Positions 53,984 through 62,220 of a stretch of 64,000 nucleotides of DNA are shown piece after piece. Each line of letters opens with the position of its first letter. Within the stretch, counting starts at the first letter, position 1. The position numbers were made by a program, and so were the translations under genes. The notes beneath the pieces are model-generated. The model saw only the letters and a list, made by a program, of their open reading frames with translations, did not search any database and was not told the DNA's origin. The stretch is from Prevotella sp. MA2016 (GTDB lineage: Bacteria > Bacteroidota > Bacteroidia > Bacteroidales > Bacteroidaceae): assembly GCF_000619825.1 (NCBI RefSeq), contig NZ_JHUW01000006.1, positions 558,001 through 622,000 of the forward strand, in the 5' to 3' direction.

Positions 53984-54958
53984 CTATGCTCTGGGGATAA
54001 CCTTTCCGTTCTTAATTTCAAATCGCTTGTCGAATGCTTCATGGGTGCGCTTCCATCGGTTGTGCGTCCAAAGATAGTAGGCGGGTTGCTGTTGGATGCT
54101 GTTCTCCAACATCTGGAAGAACTTACGCGTGATAGCGTTGTCGGCTTCCTTGGCAGCTTCAGATGAGAGCAGACGGAAAGTGCATATATACTGGCCTCGG
54201 CGTGGGCGCTGCATATCCACGTAGAACACGGCATCGTTCATCTTCTGCATGATGCGCTCGCCGCCAGTGAACACAGCCGTGTCGTGGTTCAGGAAATCTA
54301 GCCACAGGTGCATATTCTCCCATTTGGGGGCCTGGTCGCTGATATAGCCGAACAGCGAACGACGGTTCTCATGACGGTAATCAACCAGAAAACGTAAGAT
54401 ATCCTTTTTGGGTATACACACACCACCATGCTTCGAGCGCAGGTTGATAAACAAACGGTCGAAGGCCTTGTTATAGAGTGGGTGGTAGATAAGTCCCATG
54501 GCAGCTTGAGGATACTGCTTGAAAGCCAGTCCTGAGGCCGAGAGCCACTCCCAGTTGCAATAGTGCCCCAGGATGGCAGAGCAGTTGCGCCCCTCGTCGA
54601 ACACCTTCTCTAGTTCCTCAACACCTCTGAACTCGATATGTTCCAGCAGTTGCTCGTTTGAGATGCTCAGCAGTTTAAAGGTCTCGAAGATATAATCGCA
54701 AAACCAATGATAGAACTGGCGTTCGATGAGGCGTAGTTCGGTCTTGCTCTTCTGTGGAAACGACGATGTGAGGTTGCGCCATACCACGCGCCGGCGGTAT
54801 CTCGCCAGGTGAAATACCAAGATGAACATGATGTCGGCCAGCAGGTAGAGGCATTTGAAGGGTAGCAGAGATAGCAAATAAACAAATGCATATAGCAGGT
54901 AGTAGGCTATCAAAGTACCCAAGCGACTGATCGGGCCAAATATTTCTTTTATCGCCAT
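53984..54958 (-). CDS. LpxL/HtrB-type lysophospholipid acyltransferase
   Basis: Late lipid A acyltransferase of 324 residues. One N-terminal membrane helix (about 15-50), then the acyltransferase core with GHYCNWEW (the HxxxxE/D-type motif) and YISDQAPK; YLWTHNRWKR closes the domain. Start is the ATG at 54958 after a -7 box; the open frame further upstream runs through the divergent promoter and deacetylase gene and is not used. Confidence 0.92.
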   Translation of the reverse strand: MAIKEIFGPISRLGTLIAYYLLYAFVYLLSLLPFKCLYLLADIMFILVFHLARYRRRVVWRNLTSSFPQKSKTELRLIERQFYHWFCDYIFETFKLLSISNEQLLEHIEFRGVEELEKVFDEGRNCSAILGHYCNWEWLSASGLAFKQYPQAAMGLIYHPLYNKAFDRLFINLRSKHGGVCIPKKDILRFLVDYRHENRRSLFGYISDQAPKWENMHLWLDFLNHDTAVFTGGERIMQKMNDAVFYVDMQRPRRGQYICTFRLLSSEAAKEADNAITRKFFQMLENSIQQQPAYYLWTHNRWKRTHEAFDKRFEIKNGKVIPRA

Positions 54959-54976
54959 ATTCTTCAAATTTTGGTG

Positions 54977-54984
54977 CAAAGATA
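54977..54984 (-). promoter_or_regulatory. -7 box of the lpxL-waaP operon
   Basis: Minus strand TATCTTTG, 18 bases before the ATG at 54958. Confidence 0.68.
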
Positions 54985-55006
54985 CAAATAATTCGTCATT
55001 TTTTAG

Positions 55007-55014
55007 TACCTTTG
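55007..55014 (+). promoter_or_regulatory. -7 box of the deacetylase-GT2-LtaS operon
   Basis: TACCTTTG, 24 bases before the ATG; divergent to the lpxL promoter with only 22 bases between the boxes, so the two may be controlled together. Confidence 0.68.
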
Positions 55015-55038
55015 CCCCACAAAATATAAAATTACTAT

Positions 55039-55818
55039 ATGATATTACTGAGTTTTGATACCGAAGAGTTTGATGTGCCGCGCGAACATGGCGTGGACTT
55101 CTCTCTAGAGGCTGGCATGAAAGTGTCGAAAGAAGGTACGAACCGTATTCTGGATGTGTTGAAGCAGAATGGTGTGAAAGCCACTTTCTTCTGCACAGGT
55201 AACTTTGCTGAGAACGCACCCGAGGTGATGCAGCGTATTATGGACGAGGGGCATGAGGTGGCCTGTCATGGTGTGGACCACTGGCAACCTACTGAGACCG
55301 ACTTTGTACGCTCAAAGGAAATCGTGGAAAGGGTAACAGGCCGACAGGTGTATGGCTATCGTCAGCCACGCATGTTTCCTGTGGTGGAATCAGAGATAAA
55401 ACGTGCCGGCTATCGCTATAACTCAAGTTTGAACCCAGCTTTTATCCCTGGCAGATATATGCACTTGACGGCGCCACGCACCTGGTTTATGAAAGACGGT
55501 GTGATGCAAATCCCTGCATCGGTGTCGCCATGGCTCAGATTCCCTCTGTTCTGGCTCTCACTGCACAACCTGCCAGAGGGCTTGTATCACTGGTTGGTAA
55601 AGAGAGTGCTGAAGCATGATGGCTATTTCGTAACTTATTTCCACCCCTGGGAGTTCTACGACCTGAAAGAGCATCCGGAATTCAAGATGCCTTTTATCAT
55701 CAAGAACCATAGCGGTCGCCAGATGATGGATCGACTGGACCGACTGGTGAAGATGCTATTGGCACAGGGACATGAGTTTATTACTTATACAGAATTTGTA
55801 AACAAACAGAAGATATGA
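55039..55818 (+). CDS. Polysaccharide deacetylase-family protein (ArnD-like role possible)
   Basis: A 259-residue NodB-fold carbohydrate esterase without a signal peptide. Motif 1 is SFDTEEFD (residues 5-12), motif 2 CHGVDH with the HxxxH metal site, and YGYRQPRMFP is the arginine motif. It acts in the cytoplasm, and its partner is a GT2 that would load a sugar on undecaprenyl phosphate, so removing an acetyl or formyl group from that sugar, as ArnD or NaxD does, is the likely job. Overlaps the GT2 gene by 4 bases. Confidence 0.9.
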   Translation: MILLSFDTEEFDVPREHGVDFSLEAGMKVSKEGTNRILDVLKQNGVKATFFCTGNFAENAPEVMQRIMDEGHEVACHGVDHWQPTETDFVRSKEIVERVTGRQVYGYRQPRMFPVVESEIKRAGYRYNSSLNPAFIPGRYMHLTAPRTWFMKDGVMQIPASVSPWLRFPLFWLSLHNLPEGLYHWLVKRVLKHDGYFVTYFHPWEFYDLKEHPEFKMPFIIKNHSGRQMMDRLDRLVKMLLAQGHEFITYTEFVNKQKI

Positions 55819-56756
55819 TAAGACTGGCAACTGTTTCGCCCTGTTACAACGAAGAGGACGTGCTGAAGCAATCAGTGGCGCAACTGACTGAGTTGTTCAA
55901 CCAGATGGTGAAAGAGAAACTCATCAGTAGTGACTCGATGATGGTGTTTGTGAATGATGGCAGTAGAGATCGCACTTGGCAGATCATACAAGAACTGCAT
56001 CAGGAGAACAGCTATGTAAGAGGAATCAACCTGGCGCGTAACGTGGGGCACCAGAATGCCATCATGGCAGGTATGATGACTGCCAAGGACTGGGCAGATG
56101 CTGTGGTGACCATCGATGCCGACCTGCAAGATGATATCGCCTGCATCCCACAGATGGTGAAACATCTGGAAGAGGGTAGCGATATCGTGTACGGCGTAAA
56201 GGTGTCGCGACAGGCTGATCCTGTGATGAAGCGCCTCTCGGCACAGGCTTTCTATAAACTGCAGGCCTCGATGGGCGTGGAGAGCGTGTTCAACCATGCC
56301 GACTTCCGTTTGATGAGTAAGCGCGCACTCAACATGCTGGCCGACTATAAGGAGCATAACTTGTATCTGCGCGGACTGATACCACAGATAGGACTACAGT
56401 CAACAACAGTAGATGACGTGATAGGCGAACGACAGGCGGGTGCCTCGAAATACACATTGCACAAGATGCTGAGTCTGGCCTTGGACGGCATCACCTCTTT
56501 TAGTGTGAAACCGCTCTACATGATTCTCTACTTAGGTGTGGTATTTCTGATCATCAGTTTCTGCATTGCCATCTATGTGCTGCACGCGCTGGTTGTACAC
56601 ACGGCCGTGCCTGGTTGGGCTTCGCTGATACTTTCGGTCTGGATGACCAGCGGATTCCTCATGGTGGGCGTAGGTATCGTAGGAGTATATATCGGTAAAA
56701 TTTATAAAGAGGTGAAGGCTCGCCCACTGTATCATATTCAGGAGATATTGGATTAA
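55815..56756 (+). CDS. GT2 polyprenyl-phosphate glycosyltransferase (ArnC/DPM1-like)
   Basis: A 313-residue enzyme: GT2 core (about 1-225) with VSPCYNEED, VNDGSRD and the DADLQDD metal motif, then two membrane helices (about 235-262 and 272-300) near the C-terminus. This layout marks undecaprenyl-phosphate sugar transferases such as ArnC, FlmF and GtrB. Overlap with the deacetylase gene on one side and a 4-base gap to an LtaS-like gene on the other argue for a shared envelope-modification pathway. Confidence 0.92.
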   Translation: MIRLATVSPCYNEEDVLKQSVAQLTELFNQMVKEKLISSDSMMVFVNDGSRDRTWQIIQELHQENSYVRGINLARNVGHQNAIMAGMMTAKDWADAVVTIDADLQDDIACIPQMVKHLEEGSDIVYGVKVSRQADPVMKRLSAQAFYKLQASMGVESVFNHADFRLMSKRALNMLADYKEHNLYLRGLIPQIGLQSTTVDDVIGERQAGASKYTLHKMLSLALDGITSFSVKPLYMILYLGVVFLIISFCIAIYVLHALVVHTAVPGWASLILSVWMTSGFLMVGVGIVGVYIGKIYKEVKARPLYHIQEILD

Positions 56757-56760
56757 GACT

Positions 56761-58674
56761 ATGCGACGTTTTCGTCTTTCGATTTTATTTTTGTTGTGTG
56801 CCCATGTGATGGGATTGCTGTTCACCACATTGTTTCGTGGGGCAGAATATGTGGCGCTGCATGGCACTATGGCGGTGCAGACTGATGCCAGTGCCTGGGG
56901 CGCTTTTGTGCGGGGCGTGTGGTTCGACAATGTGGTGGCATGCTATATCCTGACACTGCCTTTGCTGGTGCTGATGGTGGCAGCCTGCTGCAACCGTTTT
57001 GAGCGCGGATGGCGCCGCTTTGTGCAGGGATGGTACGTGGCGCTCTATACACTCGTGATGGCTATCTCGGCTTCCAACATCCCTTATTATGCTTATTTCG
57101 CTAAGAACATCAACTCATCGATATTCAACTGGTTTGGTTATGCCAACACTACGGCTGGCATGGTGGTGGGCGAGTCGTCATACTGGCTCTACATCGCTTT
57201 GTTTGTGGTGGCGGTGGGCGCATTTGCATGGGCTATGCTGTGGTTGCGCCGATGTTTCGACGCGCTGATAGCGCAGGCACCACAGGAGTCGCTGACGGGT
57301 AAAACCATTGCCTGGCGTGTCGTGGCTACGCTCTGCCTGGCAGGGCTCTGCGTGTTTGGCATCCGTGGGCGTGTGGGCTATAATCCCATCAAGGTGAGCG
57401 AGGCCTACTACTGTCAGGATCCATTCCTCAACCAGTTGGGTATCGCTCCAACCTTCAACCTGCTGACCAGCTGGATGGACGACATGCGTCCAGAGAACCG
57501 TGAGCTGCACCTTATGGCTTATGACGAAGCTATCACTTATGCCCGACAGCAATTGGGCATACAGGGAGCGGTGGATTCTGCGGATGTACTGAAACGGCAT
57601 GTGGCGCCCGACTCTATACAGCGCCGACCCAACATCGTGATTATCCTGATGGAGTCGATGTCGGCTTCGTTCCTCCATGCGTTGGGGCAGCGCGAGGAGG
57701 TGACACCCACGTTGGATAGTCTGTATCACTGCTCGTGGGCTTTCACAAACTGTTACTCGGCTGGCATCCATACCAACCATGGTCTGACGGCTTCGCTCTA
57801 CTCTTTTCCTGCCTTGATGAAACGCAATCTGATGAAGGGCACTGTGACACCACGGCGCCACGGACTGCCATCGGTGCTGAAGCAGTTGGGCTATCACAAC
57901 ATGTTCTTTATGACCCACGAGTCGCAATATGATAATATGAATGCCTTCTTCCGTACCAATGGCTACGATGCTGTGTATGCGCAGGAGGACTATCCGATGA
58001 ATGAGCGTGTGAATGCGTTCGGTGTGAGCGACCATTTCCTGTTTGACTATGGACTACAGCGTATCAACGAGGCCGACAAGCAACAAGCACCGTGGATGGC
58101 CACACTGCTCACGGTGAGCAACCATCCGCCTTATGTGATACCCGACTGGTTCAAACCTAAATCGCACAACGAGGAAATGCAAATAGTGGAGTATGCCGAC
58201 TGGTGTATCGGTAATTTCCTGGCTAAGGCACGACAGGAGAAATGGTACGACAACACGTTGTTTGTAATCATGGCCGATCATGGTAAGATAGTAGGACAGG
58301 TGGACTCAGAACTGCCTGAATCCTATAATCATATTCCGCTCATCATCTTCGGACCTGGCGTTACGCCACAGCTGTCTGACCAACTGGCCATGCAGGTGGA
58401 TGTGATGCCTACTGTACTGGGACTGTTGGGCGCTGAATACGACTTCGACGGCTTTGGTGTGAACCTGTTGAAAACACAGAGAGACATGGTGTTCTATACA
58501 GCCGACGACCAAGTGGCTGCACGTGATAAGAGTGGACGTTTCGTATATCTGCCTGCTACAGGTCAGAGCTTCAAGGAGGGTAAGCCCACCACCAGTCATG
58601 AGGCTCTAAAAAAATATGTATTCGGCATGATTCAAACAGCCGAATACATGATGCGCCGACAACACGACGACTAA
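56761..58674 (+). CDS. LtaS/EptA-like phosphotransferase, first copy
   Basis: A 637-residue membrane enzyme of the alkaline-phosphatase superfamily: five N-terminal helices (about 1-215) and a periplasmic catalytic domain. Metal ligands and nucleophile are in order: E298 in LMESMS, likely nucleophile T338 in HTNHG, MADHG with Asp and His, and a late IPLIIFG segment. In this phylum such proteins most often move phosphoethanolamine or phosphoglycerol onto lipid A or glycans. Third gene of its operon. Confidence 0.88.
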   Translation: MRRFRLSILFLLCAHVMGLLFTTLFRGAEYVALHGTMAVQTDASAWGAFVRGVWFDNVVACYILTLPLLVLMVAACCNRFERGWRRFVQGWYVALYTLVMAISASNIPYYAYFAKNINSSIFNWFGYANTTAGMVVGESSYWLYIALFVVAVGAFAWAMLWLRRCFDALIAQAPQESLTGKTIAWRVVATLCLAGLCVFGIRGRVGYNPIKVSEAYYCQDPFLNQLGIAPTFNLLTSWMDDMRPENRELHLMAYDEAITYARQQLGIQGAVDSADVLKRHVAPDSIQRRPNIVIILMESMSASFLHALGQREEVTPTLDSLYHCSWAFTNCYSAGIHTNHGLTASLYSFPALMKRNLMKGTVTPRRHGLPSVLKQLGYHNMFFMTHESQYDNMNAFFRTNGYDAVYAQEDYPMNERVNAFGVSDHFLFDYGLQRINEADKQQAPWMATLLTVSNHPPYVIPDWFKPKSHNEEMQIVEYADWCIGNFLAKARQEKWYDNTLFVIMADHGKIVGQVDSELPESYNHIPLIIFGPGVTPQLSDQLAMQVDVMPTVLGLLGAEYDFDGFGVNLLKTQRDMVFYTADDQVAARDKSGRFVYLPATGQSFKEGKPTTSHEALKKYVFGMIQTAEYMMRRQHDD

Positions 58675-58679
58675 TAGCT

Positions 58680-58709
58680 GCGCCCTAAGCCACAACGGCT
58701 TAGGGGCGC
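58680..58709. terminator. Bidirectional terminator overlapping the arnT-like stop
   Basis: GCGCCC-TAAGCC (58680-58691) pairs with GGCTTA-GGGGCGC (58697-58709) with one bulge. The stop codon of the minus-strand gene lies inside the right arm, so the hairpin is partly coding. Confidence 0.78.
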
Positions 58710-60394
58710 TTAAACTTATATACCTGCATCTGGCGCTTGCCAAGTTCGTGGTATAACTCCATCTCATAACCTTCTGCCTGGAATGCCTGCATGTTGCGCT
58801 CGGCATCAGTCTTGGTGATGAGCAGGAACCCTTCTTGAGGTTTCTGCAGATGGAAACTCTCAATACGATTGCCTAAGTAGAAGTTCACCTCGAAGAAGTG
58901 AACAGGGTCACCCTTGGCTTTCACACCCTCCTCGATATACTCGTAGAGCGTGCCCATGCTGGCTGGCACATGACGGTCGAGATCAGCAGCAACCTCTTTC
59001 ACCGACTTGGTGTTGAGAACGGTAGGGATGATAGCGCCATCAAGGGCATAATAGATGCTGAAGGTGAGTGCTAACACCGTCCAGATATTCTTGTTGTGGG
59101 TGGCAAACCAATAAATACCCAACACTGTGGGTAGAACGAGGAGTGCCAACTGCACGGGATGACTGAGCTGTTGCAGGGCTTGCAGCATCAGGATATTGTC
59201 GGCTGCATGCTTACCTGTACCGAAAATGCTCTCAGGCACCAGTCTGCCCTTCACGATCAGGAACACCACCAGAAGCAGCATGCCTAATACAGACAATATG
59301 CTGCCATAGATACGTACAACAGGCTTCTGCTGGTTCTCAAGCCACTGCACGTAGCGGGCGATGAAATAGCCGATGAAAGGATAGATTGGCATGAGATACA
59401 CAGAACGCTTGCTCTGGGGGATGCAATAGAACACAAAGATGGTGATGATGGCCGTGAGGGCAAACAGATCAACATCCTTGAGTTGGCGCACCCACTGCAC
59501 CAGGCGCTGCCACCAACCTTGCATCACAGGGCGGCGGTACTGGATAAAGCACAGCGAGATGAGAAGCATGAGCATCCAGGGCACGTAGCCGGCAAATACA
59601 GTGATGAAGTTATAATACCAAGGTTCAACGCATGAGTTGTAGCCCATGGTGTTGGTCATACGACCGATATTCTCTTCGTACATCAGGTCGAGGAACTCCT
59701 GCCCACCTTGTTGCCAGGCAAAGAAGAACCAGATGGCATAGGGGATGAGTGAGAGCACGCCCCAAGCCAGCATCAGGAAGAATGTCTTGAAGAAGTTGAC
59801 ACCGCGTAGCAGCATCACACAACCGATGACCATGCAGGGAATGATAGAGCCTACAGGTCCCTTGGTGAGTGTGCCTAACCCCATGAGCAGGATGGCCAGC
59901 AGGGGTATACCGCGCATGCCGTTCTCATACCACCGGTACAGCAGATACAGGGCGCATACGGTGAGCATGGTGAGCACCATATCCACACGACAGTTGGCAC
60001 CTGCTCTATGCAGTTCGAAACTGGTGAAGGCGATGAGTGCTGCCAGCATGGCAGTGCGCGTGGTGGTGCGCTTGCGGAAGAAGCAGAATCCCCACAGTGT
60101 CATGACTATCAAGGCGATAGCTGAAGGGATGCGCGAGGTGGCCTCTGTCACCTCACCGCCAATAGCTGAAACGGCAGCCACACACCAGTGGAAGAAAGGT
60201 GGCTTATAAGCCATCTCACCACCGTTGTTGCGAGGTAATGTCCAGTTATCAGTGGCTAGCATAGAGTATGAAACGATAGCCTCACGTGGCTCACCCTTCG
60301 TGTGATACTCTGGTAAGCCCAGGAAGGGAAGCAGTGTGATGCAACAAATGACGAGTAGCACTAAGAAAGTGCGATTGGCAAGCATTGATTTCAT
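58700..60394 (-). CDS. ArnT-like lipid A glycosyltransferase (GT83/GT39 type)
   Basis: A 564-residue polytopic enzyme that moves a sugar from undecaprenyl phosphate to lipid A or another envelope acceptor. The periplasmic loop EYHTKGEPREAIVSY with NNGGEMAYKPPFFHW (about 28-68) is the ArnT/PMT-type catalytic segment; about eleven further helices follow, and the last 120 residues form a periplasmic domain. The donor could be the product of the ArnC- and ArnD-like genes at 55039-56756. It shares an operon with the second LtaS-like gene. Confidence 0.9.
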   Translation of the reverse strand: MKSMLANRTFLVLLVICCITLLPFLGLPEYHTKGEPREAIVSYSMLATDNWTLPRNNGGEMAYKPPFFHWCVAAVSAIGGEVTEATSRIPSAIALIVMTLWGFCFFRKRTTTRTAMLAALIAFTSFELHRAGANCRVDMVLTMLTVCALYLLYRWYENGMRGIPLLAILLMGLGTLTKGPVGSIIPCMVIGCVMLLRGVNFFKTFFLMLAWGVLSLIPYAIWFFFAWQQGGQEFLDLMYEENIGRMTNTMGYNSCVEPWYYNFITVFAGYVPWMLMLLISLCFIQYRRPVMQGWWQRLVQWVRQLKDVDLFALTAIITIFVFYCIPQSKRSVYLMPIYPFIGYFIARYVQWLENQQKPVVRIYGSILSVLGMLLLVVFLIVKGRLVPESIFGTGKHAADNILMLQALQQLSHPVQLALLVLPTVLGIYWFATHNKNIWTVLALTFSIYYALDGAIIPTVLNTKSVKEVAADLDRHVPASMGTLYEYIEEGVKAKGDPVHFFEVNFYLGNRIESFHLQKPQEGFLLITKTDAERNMQAFQAEGYEMELYHELGKRQMQVYKFKRP

Positions 60395-60411
60395 ATTTCG
60401 TTTTTTTATCG

Positions 60412-62220
60412 TTATCTTTCTTTCAAATCATTAGTTGTCTTTTGCAGGATGGCCTTGCTCACCTTCAGCATGCGGTCGGCATCCTTGCTGTCGCGTTTGA
60501 TGAAGCGGTTGGCATCGAAATCATAAAGAATGAAACCAGTAGAGTCGATCATCGACTGTGCATTGTTGTAGTTGTGTACGGCCATTGGGTAGCGGTAGGT
60601 GCTGCTCAGCACGTCGCGGCTGAAAGTGAAGTCGTCGTGGCTTTTTCCTAACTGTCCTAACAGGGTTGCTGCCAGGTCGCTCTGGTTGCATATCTTATCT
60701 ATGCGCTTGGGGGCCTTTACAACACCGCCTGTCCACACCACGGGGATGAGATTGCGTAAGGGCTTGGTCTCGTCGAGCTGTTGGTATTGAATACCATGGT
60801 CGGGCAGCATCACAACGAGTGTGTTATCCCAGACAGGGCTCTGCTTCAGTTTGTCGATAAAGGTGCCGATACACTGGTCCAGATAGTAGAAGGCATTCTG
60901 TATCTCGTCGTCAAACTGACTGACGGGCACCTCCCATGGCTCATGACTGCTCAAGGTTGAGAAACCGATGAGGTATGGTTGTTGGATGGTGGTAGCCATC
61001 TGATAGACGGTCTCGAAGGTGACATCGTCGGCTACACCCCATTTGGAGGTGACCTGACTCTTGGGATAGTCGTCCATACTGGTGAGATGGTCCCAGCCAG
61101 TAGCTATCAGGTAACCGCGCATATTGGTGAAGTTGATGTCGCCACCATACAGATAGTGTGTCTGATAGTTGGCTTGTTTGAGGGTCTTGGCAATAGAGGG
61201 CATCGTCTGACTCTTGTCAGGCATCTTCATCACCGACACATTTGGGAACGACGGCCAACCGCTCAGGGTGCAGACAGTACCGCGGTCGGTGCGCCAGGAG
61301 TTGCCATAGCACTGTGTAAAACAGATACCTTCATTGGCTATCTGACTGAATCGTGGCATGGTCTCTGGATGTCCGCCCAACTCTGTGAACACGGCACCAC
61401 AACTCTCCAACAGGATGACAATCACGTTGGGATGCTGGGTGGTGAGCAGAGTGTCGATACCCACACTCTCTGTGGTATAGACATCTTTGAGGATGCCATC
61501 CATTTCCTCGGGCTCGAAATAGTTGTAATGATAATAATCATCTTCGCCATGCTCGAACGACGAGAGAAAACTGAACACGGGGTTGACAGCTGAGTGATTG
61601 AGAAACAGCTGCTGTGAAAAGAACACCTGACCAGTATTGGTGGTTGACTCGCTGACGCCACCCCGGATGCCTATCACCATCAGGGGGATGCTGAGGATAT
61701 AGATGATAAGCTCTGTCAGCTTCTGCTTGGTGGGCATGCTTATCTTGACAGGGAACCTGTGTCTGTAACCATCAAAAATGATGATGGTAGCTATGGCGAT
61801 GGCCAGGAACCGCCAGATGAGATAGGTGGTGGAGACACTGGCTGCCATCTCATTGGGGCTCTCAAGATACTGCAGGCATGTGGCGTTGAGTTTGAAACCC
61901 CAGAAAGGATAGAGACTTGTGTCGGCCACAAAGGCCAGCGCAAAAGCCAATGAGATAATCAGAAAATAGACTTGTAGCAACTTATTGAGCCATTTGTGCC
62001 AATACCATATCTGTACAGCGCACAGTAAGAAAGGCACAATCAGGAAATAGAGGGCTGTGGAGAGGTCGAGGCCCAAACCATGCTGCACCACTTGGCACAC
62101 ATCGTTTATGCCATACTCATGGTCTTCGCCGCAAAGCAGCATAAAGGCTACCTTGGCTAAGACAAAGACCACAACAGTCCATAGATATGTCCTGATAAGG
62201 AAACTAACTCTGCATTTCAT
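60412..62220 (-). CDS. LtaS/EptA-like phosphotransferase, second copy
   Basis: A 602-residue paralog of the protein at 56761, with five N-terminal helices (about 1-210) and a sulfatase-fold domain. LLESCGAVF holds the metal Glu, WRTDRGTVC the likely Thr nucleophile, MLPDHG the Asp/His pair; GFSTLSSHEPW is a further family segment. It overlaps the ABC exporter gene by 17 bases and lies 17 bases before arnT, so the three genes form one transcript. Phosphoethanolamine transfer is the leading guess. Confidence 0.88.
   Translation of the reverse strand: MKCRVSFLIRTYLWTVVVFVLAKVAFMLLCGEDHEYGINDVCQVVQHGLGLDLSTALYFLIVPFLLCAVQIWYWHKWLNKLLQVYFLIISLAFALAFVADTSLYPFWGFKLNATCLQYLESPNEMAASVSTTYLIWRFLAIAIATIIIFDGYRHRFPVKISMPTKQKLTELIIYILSIPLMVIGIRGGVSESTTNTGQVFFSQQLFLNHSAVNPVFSFLSSFEHGEDDYYHYNYFEPEEMDGILKDVYTTESVGIDTLLTTQHPNVIVILLESCGAVFTELGGHPETMPRFSQIANEGICFTQCYGNSWRTDRGTVCTLSGWPSFPNVSVMKMPDKSQTMPSIAKTLKQANYQTHYLYGGDINFTNMRGYLIATGWDHLTSMDDYPKSQVTSKWGVADDVTFETVYQMATTIQQPYLIGFSTLSSHEPWEVPVSQFDDEIQNAFYYLDQCIGTFIDKLKQSPVWDNTLVVMLPDHGIQYQQLDETKPLRNLIPVVWTGGVVKAPKRIDKICNQSDLAATLLGQLGKSHDDFTFSRDVLSSTYRYPMAVHNYNNAQSMIDSTGFILYDFDANRFIKRDSKDADRMLKVSKAILQKTTNDLKER

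Noticed and set aside
54959..55219. 87-codon extension of the LpxL-like protein
   Set aside because: It would run through its own promoter and into the divergent deacetylase gene.
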